From NCBI GenBank assembly GCA_030834895.1, contig JAUQXA010000059.1:124001-188000 (forward strand): a stretch of DNA of 64,000 nucleotides, in the 5' to 3' direction. This document shows, piece after piece, positions 49,727 through 58,967 of this stretch (positions are counted from its first letter, which is position 1; every line of letters starts with the position of its first letter). The notes below the pieces were generated by a model, which did not search any database, was not told where the DNA came from, and saw only the letters and a program-made list of their open reading frames with translations. The position numbers were made by a program, and so were the translations under genes. This DNA comes from Anaerolineales bacterium (lineage in GTDB: Bacteria > Chloroflexota > Anaerolineae > Anaerolineales > Villigracilaceae).

Positions 49727-51589
49727 TTACCCTGTCTTCCGGGTCAATGCCGCTTCGATGATTTGCTGTACCCGCGGCGCGATGCTCGATGGGTCGGGAT
49801 GCAGTCCCTCCACCAGCAGGGCGCTATCGTAGATTTGCTCGATGATGATGTTTTGCAGTTCCGAACCCAACTCCAATTTCAACAGGTTCTTCAGGATGCC
49901 GTGAGATGGGTTGAGTTCCAAAACTTTCTTCGGAATTTCATACTCTTTACCAAGATACTTGTAGACCCGCTGGAGTTCGGGATTTGTATTTGCATCGGCG
50001 TCCGCCAGGCGCGCCACCGATTGAACCAACCTGTTACTGGCACGGACATCGGTCACGCGCTCGCCTAAGACCTTCTTGAACTGGTCCACCAACCCGCCGA
50101 AATCTGATTCCGGCATTCTTTCGGCTTCGGTTTCCTCTTTGGGTTTCTTGCTAGTGTCCACATCCGCCTGCGCAACGTTCTTTAGATCGAAGTCCTTGTA
50201 CTTGTGCAATCCCATCAGCATGAATGAATCCATCGGGCCAGTCAACAACAATACTTCCGTGCCTTGCGAGTGGAAGTAATCCAAGTGCGGACTTCGCAGC
50301 ACGGACTTCGGGTCCTCGCCGACGATGTAGTAGATTTCCTTTTGACCTTCCTTCATCCGCGAGACATATTCTTCGAGCGACGACCACGCTTCGGGATTCA
50401 AGTTGGTCTTGAATCTCAGCAGTGGGTTGATGCTATCTGCGTCGGCTGGGGCCGCAGCGACGCCTTGTTTCAGGTAAACGCCAAACTCCTGCCAGAAAGT
50501 GTGGTATTTTTCCGCGTTGTTTTTGGCGAGGTTCTCCAATTCCTTGATGACCTGGTTGGTCAGTACCTTCTTCAGTTTCGGCATCAGTCCACTCGATTGG
50601 ACCGTCTCGCGCGAGACGTTGAGCGGCAGGTCTTCGGAGTCCACGACGCCTTGTACAAAGCGTAGATATTCGGGCAGCAGGTCTTTGTTGTATTCGTCGA
50701 TCAAAATATTGCGCGAGTACAACTTCAAGCCGTCGTCCTTCCGCAGCGAGAAAATTCCGCGCTCGGCTTTGCTGGGAATGAAAAGCAGGGCATACAACTG
50801 CACAGGCGCATCGGTGGACATGTGGATGTGTGTGAGCGGCTCTTCAAAGTCCAGCGTGGTCTGGCGATAGAACTCCTTGTACTGTTCCTCCGTCACTTCC
50901 TGCTTGGACGTGCGCCACAGCGAGGTCTGCTTGTTGACCGCTTCCTTGCTCTCGCCGACGTAAATGGGGAAGCCGATGTAATCCGAATGTTTGTGGATGA
51001 CGTTCTTGACGCGGTATTCCTCGGCGAACTCGGCGGCGTCTTCCTTTAACTTGATCTCGATTTTCGTGCCGCGCTCGCTCATTTCCGCTGGACCGATCTC
51101 GTAACTGTCGTCGCCGGTGGCGAACCAACTCACCGCTTCGGCCTCCGGGTTGAAAGAGTGGGACGTGACTCGCACCCATTCTGCGACCATGAAAACGGAA
51201 TAGAATCCCACGCCAAATTGACCAATGACCTGGGAAAAATCAACCTTTTGATCCCTGGTTGCATCCAGAAATTTGCGCGCACCCGATTGGGCAATGGTTC
51301 CAAGGTTTTCGATGACCTCGTCCCGCGTCATGCCGATGCCCGTATCCTGGATGGTCAATATGCGTGAGTCTTTGTCTGCTGTAATATGAATCTTCAATTC
51401 CGCACTCGGGTCGAGGACGTTGTGGTTGGTCACCATCTCGAAGCGCAGACGGTTGAGCGCGTCGGAGGCATTCGAGAGCAGTTCCCGAAGAAAGACCTCA
51501 CGGTCCTTGTAGAGGGAATGAGCAAGAATATTAAGTAATTGTTTTGTCTCGGCTTTGAACGAAAATTGCTGGGATTCTGTATCAGTCAT
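49727..51589 (-). CDS. htpG: Molecular chaperone HtpG (bacterial Hsp90)
   Basis: 620 aa, normal length. ATP-lid and GHKL motifs: ELLSNASDALNRLRFE, IQDTGIGMT, GTIAQSGAR and GQFGVGFYS. The middle domain has the catalytic Arg region near NVSRETVQ. The C-terminal dimerisation domain ends near VLELNPSHGILK and the following helices. AGGAGT precedes the ATG. It is monocistronic and divergent from ppc. Confidence 0.96.
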   Translation of the reverse strand: MTDTESQQFSFKAETKQLLNILAHSLYKDREVFLRELLSNASDALNRLRFEMVTNHNVLDPSAELKIHITADKDSRILTIQDTGIGMTRDEVIENLGTIAQSGARKFLDATRDQKVDFSQVIGQFGVGFYSVFMVAEWVRVTSHSFNPEAEAVSWFATGDDSYEIGPAEMSERGTKIEIKLKEDAAEFAEEYRVKNVIHKHSDYIGFPIYVGESKEAVNKQTSLWRTSKQEVTEEQYKEFYRQTTLDFEEPLTHIHMSTDAPVQLYALLFIPSKAERGIFSLRKDDGLKLYSRNILIDEYNKDLLPEYLRFVQGVVDSEDLPLNVSRETVQSSGLMPKLKKVLTNQVIKELENLAKNNAEKYHTFWQEFGVYLKQGVAAAPADADSINPLLRFKTNLNPEAWSSLEEYVSRMKEGQKEIYYIVGEDPKSVLRSPHLDYFHSQGTEVLLLTGPMDSFMLMGLHKYKDFDLKNVAQADVDTSKKPKEETEAERMPESDFGGLVDQFKKVLGERVTDVRASNRLVQSVARLADADANTNPELQRVYKYLGKEYEIPKKVLELNPSHGILKNLLKLELGSELQNIIIEQIYDSALLVEGLHPDPSSIAPRVQQIIEAALTRKTG

Positions 51590-51730
51590 GGTTCGACTCC
51601 TGCATGTAAATTTGTAAGCGATTGTGTTGAAACTCTAGCCCTTCGAATCCAAATTTTATACTGTGTGCGCTAATGCGGCAGTAAGAGTTTTGTTAGAAAA
51701 AAATCAATGCAAAGAGTTTCAAATTCAGCC

Positions 51731-51758
51731 TTGTATTGTCTGAATTCTTCGTTATACT
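51731..51758 (+). promoter_or_regulatory. Promoter of ppc, leaderless arrangement
   Basis: TTGTAT (51731-51736), 16 nt, TATACT (51753-51758), then 8 nt to the ATG. No Shine-Dalgarno. Confidence 0.6.
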
Positions 51759-51766
51759 ATCGCCCC

Positions 51767-54472
51767 ATGGAACTTTCTGCCGCCATCCATCTGCTGGGCG
51801 ACATCCTTGGGAATGTCATCGCCGAACTCGAGTCTCCGGGGATATTTGCCGCTGAGGAACGTATCCGCGCGGCGGCCAAGGATCGTCGGGGAGGAAATGC
51901 CGAAGCCGCTGACCAACTCAAGGCGGAAGTCGAAGCGTTGGATGCCAACTCCGCTCGCGCGGTCGCTTCCGCATTCGCATCCTATTTCGACCTGGTCAAT
52001 CTTGCGGAGGAAAACCAGCGTACCCAGCAGCTCGTCGAACGCGAGAAAAAATTGTATCCCAACCCGACCAATGAATCGGTGGGCGAGTCCATTGCTTTGT
52101 TGAAAAGGGAAGGAGTGACCCCGGAGCAGATGCAGGCCCTGCTCGATAATTTTTCGATTGAGCTTGTGCTCACCGCGCACCCCACCGAGTCGCGCCGTCG
52201 CACGATCATGAGCAAGCTTCAGCGTATTGCGGAAATGCTCGACGACCTCTCCAACAGGAACTTTTCTCCGCGCACACAGGAGAGAATCCGCGAGAAAATT
52301 CACGCAGAAGTTGCGGCATTGTGGCTGACCGGCCGTCATCGCACGGCGCGGCTTGCCGCCACAGACGAAGTGCGCACAGGATTGTATTTTATCGAATCTG
52401 TTTTTTGGGATGCGCTGCCTGAAATTTACGACGACCTTGATCGTGCTCTTGCTTTGCACTACCCCGGCGTGGTTGCTCCATCACGCTGGCTTTCTCTTGC
52501 CTCGTGGATGGGCGGCGACCGTGATGGAAACCCATTTGTCACGCATAAAGTCACGGCTGAAACCTTGCGCCTGCATCGCGGACTTGCAGTGGAAAACACC
52601 CGCCAGACTTTGCAGGAACTTGCGCGCCGTCTAAGCATCAGCAATCGCCTTATGTCTCCCCTGTCCGAACTCAGCGCGTGGATCGAATCGCGCCGTCCGC
52701 TCCCGCCGCACGTTGCCTACATCGAAGAGCGATATGCCGCCGAACCATATCGCCTCGTGCTTTCCCTGCTGGCCGTCGACCTGAGGGATGCTTCGAGTGA
52801 TAACATGACCGAGCACCTGCTCGACCGTAAGCCGCATCAGGCGCGTGTCAGTCTGGAGCATCTGCTGAAGCCGCTTACCATCATTTCTGAAAGCCTGCCG
52901 GCGTCGTTGGCGCGGGATGAAATGAAGAAGGTTCTCCAACAGTTGAACATCTTTGGGCTTCATGCCATGCGGCTGGACATCCGCGAGGATTCGAGTCGCT
53001 TCAATGCCGCATTGGATGAAACCTTGCGCGCGCTGGGTATGACTCATGATTTCCTTGGGATGCCGGATGAGGAAAAGATTCGACTCCTGACTCGCCTGTT
53101 GACTGGCCCCCGCCCCGAACTTTCATCCCAGCCCGGAGTGACTCCATCCACCGCTGAAACCTGGTCGCTGTTCCAACTGGTCGCACGCGCCCGTGAAGTC
53201 TATGGCTTGGACTTGCTAGGCCCCGTAATCATCTCGATGAGCAAATCCGCCGCGGATGTGTTGACCGTGTTGTTGTTTGCCCACTGGTCGGTATGTGACC
53301 ATGCCTTGCAAATTGTCCCGCTCTTTGAAACCATCCATGATCTGCAAGCTGCCCCTTTCATTTTGGAGACGCTCTTTACCCTGCCGGTTTATCGCGAACA
53401 TCTTGCAACCTGCAACAACGCTCAAATGGTGATGATCGGATATTCGGACAGCAATAAAGACGGCGGCTATGTCATGGCAAACTGGGCGTTGTATCAGGGG
53501 CAGGAAAACATCACACAAGTCGCGCAAAAACACAACGTCACGCTGACCATCTTTCACGGTCGTGGCGGGACCGTTGCCCGTGGCGGCGGACCCGCCAACC
53601 GCGCCATCCGCGCCCAGCCTGTCGGCAGCATCAATGGGCGTTTTCGGCTCACGGAGCAGGGCGAGACGATAGCCTCACGTTACTCCAATCCCGCGCTGGC
53701 CCATCGTCACCTTGAACAGATCATCCATGCGGTATTGTTGGCTTCCTCACCTGTAAAAAGCAAGGTTGAAATTCCAGTTATCTGGCGTGCCAGCATGGAT
53801 TCGATGTCTGAAAACGCGCAAAGGGCCTACCGTCAACTTGTTTATGGAACCGACGGCTTCATAGATTTTTGGCGGTTTGCGACTCCATTGGATGAGATCA
53901 AACGCCTGCACTATGGTTCGCGTCCCGCCACTCGCGCGCAAAGCAGTGAGGTGACAAAAATTCGCGCCATTCCCTGGGTCTTCTCGTGGATGCAAAGCCG
54001 CTTTAATCTGCCCGGCTGGTTTGGGCTTGGTTCCGCGTTGACTTCAACGAGGGATATGACGCTTCTGCGGGAAATGTATGACGGCTGGCTTTTCTTCAAG
54101 TCCATGCTGGATAATACGGAAATCTCCCTTCTCAAAGCAGATATGGACATTGCCGCTCTGTACGTTGACCTTGTCCCTGAGCGGAATCTAGCTGAAAGTG
54201 TGTTCAAAGTCATTCGCTCGGAATATGACCGGACTCGCGATATAGTCCTTGCCATCAGCGGACACACAAACCTGCTTGATGCCGAACCTGTGACTCAAAC
54301 TGCTGTGCAATTGCGAAATCCTTACGTTGACCCGTTGAATTATATTCAGGTGGAGATGTTGCGGAGAATCCGTGCCCTGCCTGACCCCGAAAGTGACGAA
54401 TCGCAGATATTGCGTGACGTGATTCGCCTGACGATTAACGGCATTGCTGCCGGGTTGAAAAATACCGGTTGA
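51767..54472 (+). CDS. ppc: Phosphoenolpyruvate carboxylase
   Basis: 901 aa. It carboxylates PEP to oxaloacetate. Catalytic motifs: VLTAHPTESRRRT (catalytic His), SWMGGDRDGNPFVT, GYSDSNKDGGY, FHGRGGTVARGGGP, and near the C-terminus LRNPYVDPLNYIQVE. The start at 51767 is preferred because of the promoter only 8 nt upstream and because homology begins there. With PckG at 61 kb, both directions of the PEP/oxaloacetate node are encoded in the window. Confidence 0.96.
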   Translation: MELSAAIHLLGDILGNVIAELESPGIFAAEERIRAAAKDRRGGNAEAADQLKAEVEALDANSARAVASAFASYFDLVNLAEENQRTQQLVEREKKLYPNPTNESVGESIALLKREGVTPEQMQALLDNFSIELVLTAHPTESRRRTIMSKLQRIAEMLDDLSNRNFSPRTQERIREKIHAEVAALWLTGRHRTARLAATDEVRTGLYFIESVFWDALPEIYDDLDRALALHYPGVVAPSRWLSLASWMGGDRDGNPFVTHKVTAETLRLHRGLAVENTRQTLQELARRLSISNRLMSPLSELSAWIESRRPLPPHVAYIEERYAAEPYRLVLSLLAVDLRDASSDNMTEHLLDRKPHQARVSLEHLLKPLTIISESLPASLARDEMKKVLQQLNIFGLHAMRLDIREDSSRFNAALDETLRALGMTHDFLGMPDEEKIRLLTRLLTGPRPELSSQPGVTPSTAETWSLFQLVARAREVYGLDLLGPVIISMSKSAADVLTVLLFAHWSVCDHALQIVPLFETIHDLQAAPFILETLFTLPVYREHLATCNNAQMVMIGYSDSNKDGGYVMANWALYQGQENITQVAQKHNVTLTIFHGRGGTVARGGGPANRAIRAQPVGSINGRFRLTEQGETIASRYSNPALAHRHLEQIIHAVLLASSPVKSKVEIPVIWRASMDSMSENAQRAYRQLVYGTDGFIDFWRFATPLDEIKRLHYGSRPATRAQSSEVTKIRAIPWVFSWMQSRFNLPGWFGLGSALTSTRDMTLLREMYDGWLFFKSMLDNTEISLLKADMDIAALYVDLVPERNLAESVFKVIRSEYDRTRDIVLAISGHTNLLDAEPVTQTAVQLRNPYVDPLNYIQVEMLRRIRALPDPESDESQILRDVIRLTINGIAAGLKNTG

Positions 54473-54557
54473 TTCATGCGACAATTTTTCATGGAAAGCG
54501 TATATACTTCGAGAAATGATTCTTTCAGAAAATTCATGAATAACACTGGAGGCTGTT

Positions 54558-55049
54558 ATGGCAAAAATTGACAATCTTGTACAAGGGTTTTTGGGACAGA
54601 AGAAAATCGCTGTTGTCGGGGTATCGGACAAACGGGATACAGGCTGTAATTTGAGTTACAAAAAGTTCAAGGAGTCGGGCTACAAGGTATATGCGGTCAA
54701 TCCGCGGATTTCCACCTTCGAGGGTGATCCGTGCTACGCGGATTTAAAGTCCATCCCTGAAAAGCCCGATGCGGTTTTCATATTGGCCAGCCCCAAAGTG
54801 ACCGAGCAAATCGTCCAGCAGTGCGTGGACTTGCAAGTCAAACATGTATGGATGCACTGCATGATGGGGACCAAGACCGGGCTTGCGACGGGTATGACCA
54901 GCGTTTCTCAATCTGCGGTGGAGATGTGCAAGGCGAATGGGATCACTGTGATTCCCGGTGCGTGCCCGAATCAGTTTCTCAAACCGGATGGCGGTCACAA
55001 ATTCATGCGCGGCATGTGGAGATTGTTTGGGTTCATGAATGTGAACTAA
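54558..55049 (+). CDS. CoA-binding protein (YccU-like)
   Basis: 163 aa Rossmann-type CoA-binding domain: KKIAVVGVSDKRDTGCN, YKVYAVNPR, and a later GACPNQFL. Members bind CoA or act as small regulators related to succinyl-CoA synthetase alpha subunits; the function here is unknown. GGAGG lies 6 nt before the ATG. A TATACT sits about 50 nt upstream. It ends with a strong terminator. Confidence 0.88.
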   Translation: MAKIDNLVQGFLGQKKIAVVGVSDKRDTGCNLSYKKFKESGYKVYAVNPRISTFEGDPCYADLKSIPEKPDAVFILASPKVTEQIVQQCVDLQVKHVWMHCMMGTKTGLATGMTSVSQSAVEMCKANGITVIPGACPNQFLKPDGGHKFMRGMWRLFGFMNVN

Positions 55050-55066
55050 GTAATTTATAACGTAAA

Positions 55067-55098
55067 AATCTCCGAGACCAACGTTTCGGAGATTTTTT
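55067..55098. terminator. Terminator after the CoA-binding protein gene
   Basis: AATCTCCGA / TCGGAGATT arms with a T run on the plus strand and an A run on the left, so it can also stop the convergent RTX-like gene. Confidence 0.85.
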
Positions 55099-55117
55099 AT
55101 TTGTCTGTTCTATCAAA

Positions 55118-55531
55118 CTATTGATATATCGTCTCACATTTGGGGTTGGGGAAGGTGTCTGTGCCAAGGCCTCCAATACAGATATCCGTACCTTGATTTC
55201 CGCGAATTATATCGTTGCCATCGCCTCCCAGAATGCAGTCATTTCCCTTGTTACCCTGGATATCGTCGCTCAATGCGCTGCCAATGATCAGTTCGCTTGC
55301 ATCAGTCCCATTACAAACACCGCCGATGCTTGGGCATTCGTAGATGTCTGTTAGAGTCAACGCCGAGCATTCTGCCGGCTTTTTGTCATTTATTGTTGCG
55401 AGGATCGTAGTTTGCTCGTCCAGGTAGTTGGCTGATATGGTGTTGCCCGCCGCAATTGCATTGGCCGCGCCAAGCACGATTAGAACGCCTAATATGATGG
55501 CCGTGATACGTGGGATGTATTTTCGGAACAT
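55118..55531 (-). CDS. Small secreted protein with RTX-type calcium-binding repeats
   Basis: 137 aa. A signal peptide (about 5-28, ending A-I-A-A) is followed by a short spacer and three or four nonapeptide-like turns, including GNKGNDCILGGDGNDIIRG and GGLGTDTF, the hemolysin-type Ca2+-binding pattern. Paired cysteines in the repeats are unusual for RTX proteins. The start at 55531 follows GGAGA. It is downstream of the signal peptidase gene by 26 nt and on the same strand, so it may be a further substrate or partner. Confidence 0.78.
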   Translation of the reverse strand: MFRKYIPRITAIILGVLIVLGAANAIAAGNTISANYLDEQTTILATINDKKPAECSALTLTDIYECPSIGGVCNGTDASELIIGSALSDDIQGNKGNDCILGGDGNDIIRGNQGTDICIGGLGTDTFPNPKCETIYQ

Positions 55532-55557
55532 GGTTCTTTCTCCTGTATGCATGACCT

Positions 55558-57201
55558 TTAAGGGATGTCGGTCAGTCTGGGGTCAGTGCTAAGGGCAAAT
55601 CGATAGGTGGAGATTTCTGCCTGCACGTAATACATGTGCCCGTTCATCAGTGTCTCATGTAGGATCATGGTGTTGTGGCGCTCCGCCAGTTTTGCCAGGT
55701 CTTCAATGGAGGACACATCGATCAGGGATTTGGATGAGCCGAGCTTCGTCTTCTGAACGTCAACCAGCATGCCGCCGAATTTTGCGCGGATGAACTCCGC
55801 CTGGTCACTTTCGGAAAGCTTTTGCAGTTTTTGCCACAAGATGGTCATCCCGATCAGCGCGCCTGCCAACCCAAGCAGGGAAAATATCCTCAAGGCAAGG
55901 ATGTTCAATTTCAGTCCAAACAGGGAGAGAGTGTCCATCTCCTTGCGTTCCCTGCCCAGCGCCCCCGACTCGGTCGGGTTGAATGGGTCTTTTTCCTCGT
56001 CCTGAATGACATAAAACTGGTTATGGTCATATCGGAATTTCAGGCCGGTGTTAAAGGCACTTTCAAGTTCACGCTCTTGAATACTTGCGGATATGGAAAC
56101 CTGCGGAAGGATCGTCAGCTCATAAAAGCCCGGATTGGACGCTGAATTTTCCTCAAAGGATTGGACCAGGGACTCGATTTTGCACAGGTCCAGGCTGGCA
56201 GTGGTTGTCGTGGTTGTCTCGCTGAAAGGCGTTACCTCTTCGAGGGGAATTGAACGTTTCCAACCGCTGAGTGGGTCCGCGATGGTTGCAGTCAACCGAT
56301 GCGTGGCGGCCAGATTTTTCACTTTTTCCGCAATTAACATATATTGAAAATTGACATCCACTTTGCAGGTTAATTTCGGGAAGATCGGATCTCCGCTTTT
56401 TACGGTGTTCGAATCATACACTCCCTGTGGCGCGGTTGTGGAATAGGAAAAGATGCCCACATGTCGATAGCTGATATTGTCCGTGACAGTGCGAAACGCA
56501 GGGCGGGAAAAAGATACAATGGCAAGAATCAAGGAGGAGAAGGCAATTATGCCCAGCATAAAGAAGAAATATTCCGACGAGCTTCCCAGGTCAGCGGGTG
56601 GCCTGTCGGGTTGTTTGTGGGGGGACGGATTCGTCGGAGAGCGTTTCGCAAAAAAGGATGCGATTTTTTCACTCGCCGAGCCAATCCATTCCCGGATTGA
56701 TTTACGGTTCATTTGGTTTTTACCCTTTCTGCGGTTCGGGAAGAGACTTATTGCCACGAAAAGTCCCAACACGCCTGCCAGCAAAGCCATGCCGGATGGG
56801 GTGCGTACTTTTTCCATAAGCGACCCGGCTCGTGGAATGTAAACCCATAGTTTTCCAATCACTTCCTCGTTGGTGGGCTCATAGGTATCGACCCACGAAT
56901 TGTTGTCACCTTTGAGGACATAACGGTCAATATTCAGTTCGATGATTCGGTGGAAGACGTTTTTGCCTCCCAACCCCTGGTTCTGGTAGACCACTGCATC
57001 GCCGATGCTGTATTGGGATGACGGGCGCACGATGACCAAATCCCCACGATGGAAATTGGGCTCCATGCTGATGCCGTTCACAATCACATACGCAGCATTA
57101 CCTCCCATGGGGATGGGTGCAAAAATAGCCCAGGCGGCCATTGCAAATACCAACCACATGGCGGAGGAAAGGGAGGTCGACCAACGTTGGTGGATCGTCA
57201 T
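55558..57201 (-). CDS. SipW/archaeal-type signal peptidase I fused to a DUF5305-like domain
   Basis: 547 aa. Residues 1-165 are an S26B-type signal peptidase: a first helix, nucleophile Ser45 in GISMEPNF, His84 in VFHRI instead of the bacterial Lys, Asp99 in KGDNN, and a second helix (about 138-157). A polar linker leads to a third helix (about 212-232), an exported beta-rich region resembling DUF5305 (VGIFSYSTTAPQGVYDS, NPGFYELTILPQV) and a fourth helix near 435-455. The Ser-His type is used for biofilm matrix and archaeal envelope proteins. Two near-identical small secreted proteins lie just upstream. Confidence 0.85.
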   Translation of the reverse strand: MTIHQRWSTSLSSAMWLVFAMAAWAIFAPIPMGGNAAYVIVNGISMEPNFHRGDLVIVRPSSQYSIGDAVVYQNQGLGGKNVFHRIIELNIDRYVLKGDNNSWVDTYEPTNEEVIGKLWVYIPRAGSLMEKVRTPSGMALLAGVLGLFVAISLFPNRRKGKNQMNRKSIREWIGSASEKIASFFAKRSPTNPSPHKQPDRPPADLGSSSEYFFFMLGIIAFSSLILAIVSFSRPAFRTVTDNISYRHVGIFSYSTTAPQGVYDSNTVKSGDPIFPKLTCKVDVNFQYMLIAEKVKNLAATHRLTATIADPLSGWKRSIPLEEVTPFSETTTTTTASLDLCKIESLVQSFEENSASNPGFYELTILPQVSISASIQERELESAFNTGLKFRYDHNQFYVIQDEEKDPFNPTESGALGRERKEMDTLSLFGLKLNILALRIFSLLGLAGALIGMTILWQKLQKLSESDQAEFIRAKFGGMLVDVQKTKLGSSKSLIDVSSIEDLAKLAERHNTMILHETLMNGHMYYVQAEISTYRFALSTDPRLTDIP

Positions 57202-57230
57202 GATTTGTTCAATCTAGGTGATTAAACTTT

Positions 57231-57287
57231 GAGCCTGCATTAGGGAGTCCTTTGGGAAAACCTTCGGACTTTCCGCAATGCAGGCTC
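57231..57287 (-). promoter_or_regulatory. Hairpin between the secreted protein gene and the signal peptidase gene
   Basis: GAGCCTGCATT / AATGCAGGCTC outer arms with an inner AGTCC / GGACT pair. No T run, so it may be a partial terminator or an mRNA-stabilising or processing site that lowers expression of the peptidase relative to its substrates. Confidence 0.6.
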
Positions 57288-57349
57288 ATACCTATAACAC
57301 ACTACCAATAACTACATATGTCTTGCGGCCCCAGGTGGGGCGCACTGGA

Positions 57350-57715
57350 TTAGTCTGAGGCGACGACGCGCAGCATGTCAGCGCTCAGAACGGACACATT
57401 GACGGGGCAGTGGGCATGTGTGCCACCGGCGGTGAGAGCACCACAGTCAGTCAGGGTCGCGCCGGTCACAAGGCTGACGCCGGCCTTTGTGGCAGCGGGG
57501 GCGATGTCAAAGTCAACGAAGGTGAGCATGGAGGGGTTGGCTGTGCTGTAGGTGTAAGTTACATTGGTGACAGTGTATCCACCGATGGCAGCGCTACCTT
57601 CGCCGGCATTGCTGGCCGGGACGGTGTTGCTGGCGGCAAAGGCGTATGCTGCGGTGGCAAAGGCCATGATTACCAGCACGATGGCGAACATTTTGGAAGA
57701 ACGAAGACGAAACAT
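57350..57715 (-). CDS. Small secreted protein, tandem copy 1 (likely signal peptidase substrate)
   Basis: 121 aa. The N-terminus (MFRLRSSKMF then a helix ending AAYAFAAS) looks like the SipW/TasA-type signal peptide. The mature part of about 90 aa is beta-rich, with GGYTVTNVTYTYS and a pair of cysteines (DCGALTAGGTHAHCPV). It differs from copy 2 at 7 of 121 positions. The start at 57715 was set by alignment with copy 2; an ATG at 57724 is closer to AAGGAG. TasA or camelysin-like fibre or surface-layer role is inference. Confidence 0.82.
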   Translation of the reverse strand: MFRLRSSKMFAIVLVIMAFATAAYAFAASNTVPASNAGEGSAAIGGYTVTNVTYTYSTANPSMLTFVDFDIAPAATKAGVSLVTGATLTDCGALTAGGTHAHCPVNVSVLSADMLRVVASD

Positions 57716-57925
57716 AAAAAACATTTACTCCTTTTGATTGAATCAGAAATTTATTTATATTTCGTATTTTGCCAGATAAATGTGCGGCCAACGATAGGCT
57801 TTATTAGAAAAAGTTGGTAAAGGTTAGTGAGTTTTCGGATTTGATAGGTGGCTCGCAGGTTATATTTTGTTGATCAATCGTTGGCAGCCATCGTATTTCT
57901 TGAAGTAATATGTGATTAAAATCAA

Positions 57926-57959
57926 GAGCCTGCGCTTCGAACGTTCAAAGCGCAGGCTC
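57926..57959 (-). terminator. Hairpin after secreted protein copy 2
   Basis: GAGCCTGCGCTT / AAGCGCAGGCTC arms, then TTGATTTTAATC on the minus strand, a weak T tract. The GAGCCTGC stem resembles that of 57231-57287, so the hairpin was probably duplicated with the gene. Confidence 0.65.
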
Positions 57960-57999
57960 ATTGATCTACCGATATTCAGCACCACCAGGGTGCGTTGTA

Positions 58000-58365
58000 T
58001 TAGTCTGAGGCGACGACGCGCAGCATATCAGCGCTCAGAACGGACACATTGACGGGGCAGTGGGCATGAGTGCCGCCGGCGGTAAGGGCGCCGCAGTCAG
58101 TCAGGGTTGCACCGGTAACGAGGCTGACGCCGGCCTTTGTGGCGGCGGGGGAGATGTCAAAGTCAACGAAGGTGAGCATGGAGGGGTTGGCTGTACTATA
58201 CGTGTAAGTTATGTTGGTGACAGCATATCCACCGATGGCGGTGCTTCCTTCGCCTGCATTGCTGGCGGGGACGGTGTTGCTGGCGGCGAAGGCATACGCA
58301 GCGGTTGCAAAGGCCATGATTATCAGCACAATAACGAACATTTTTGAAGAACGAAAACGAAACAT
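58000..58365 (-). CDS. Small secreted protein, tandem copy 2 (likely signal peptidase substrate)
   Basis: 121 aa, same architecture as copy 1 with substitutions mainly in the signal peptide and first strands (F4, V11, I15, T42, A48, I52, S72 versus L, A, V, A, T, V, A). The last 49 residues are identical. AAGGAG lies 10 nt before the ATG. It is first in the minus-strand series copy 2 - copy 1 - signal peptidase - RTX-like protein, with the promoter candidate at 58421-58450. Confidence 0.82.
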   Translation of the reverse strand: MFRFRSSKMFVIVLIIMAFATAAYAFAASNTVPASNAGEGSTAIGGYAVTNITYTYSTANPSMLTFVDFDISPAATKAGVSLVTGATLTDCGALTAGGTHAHCPVNVSVLSADMLRVVASD

Positions 58366-58420
58366 AAATTATTTACTCCTTTTGAAAAATTGATCTTGAA
58401 TTTTGTTTACTTACACCCCA

Positions 58421-58450
58421 ACTATATCAACTGAGAATTTTTTTTGTCAG
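58421..58450 (-). promoter_or_regulatory. Promoter candidate for the secreted protein cluster
   Basis: CTGACA, 18 nt, TATAGT on the minus strand, leaving a leader of about 50 nt. The surrounding 58366-58581 is AT-rich and holds no gene. Confidence 0.45.
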
Positions 58451-58581
58451 TAGAAATACTTATTTTGAGTAAACATTCCTGAAAGCTAACAGATCTGAAA
58501 AAAGTATTGCATTATCATGATTAAAAATTTTTTACCGAAATTTTATGGTTGGAATTTAACCGGTTTCAAGTCATGTGGGAA

Positions 58582-58959
58582 TCACTTATGTTGGGAATAT
58601 TCCTCCCTTGTGAAACGTTTGTATGCCTGTCTTGTCAGTTGGGCAAGCTCGTCAAACGGAGCGGGTTCGATTTTCTTGAAGTTGAAACAGGACTTTCCCT
58701 GCATGTGTTTCTTTAGTTCCGGTGAAACATTTTCAAGCAGGTCGGGATACATGTAAACAGGCATGAGATAAAAGGAAACGTAATTCTTCCTGACCTGTGC
58801 TGCGCCAAAGAATAATTCCTTTTTCCATTTCGCACTGTATGCCCCATCCAATGAGAAATTGTCAACTGTATCGGTTTTGACGATAAGTTTTTGTGAATAC
58901 GGCTGGAGAATGGATTTTAACTTTTCAAATATAAGTGAGAACTCAGGTTTAATGTTCAT
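58582..58959 (-). CDS. DUF1801-like small protein
   Basis: 125 aa, cytosolic. RKNYVSFYLMPVYMYPDLLENVSPELKKHMQGKSCFNFKK is replaced here by its key parts: VSFYLMPVYM, a K-H-M-Q-G-K-S-C-F-N-F core and a C-terminal helix. This pattern fits the DUF1801/YdhG-like group of uncertain function. It starts 8 nt after the NBR1-Ig gene on the same strand. Confidence 0.6.
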   Translation of the reverse strand: MNIKPEFSLIFEKLKSILQPYSQKLIVKTDTVDNFSLDGAYSAKWKKELFFGAAQVRKNYVSFYLMPVYMYPDLLENVSPELKKHMQGKSCFNFKKIEPAPFDELAQLTRQAYKRFTREEYSQHK

Positions 58960-58967
58960 GTCTACTT

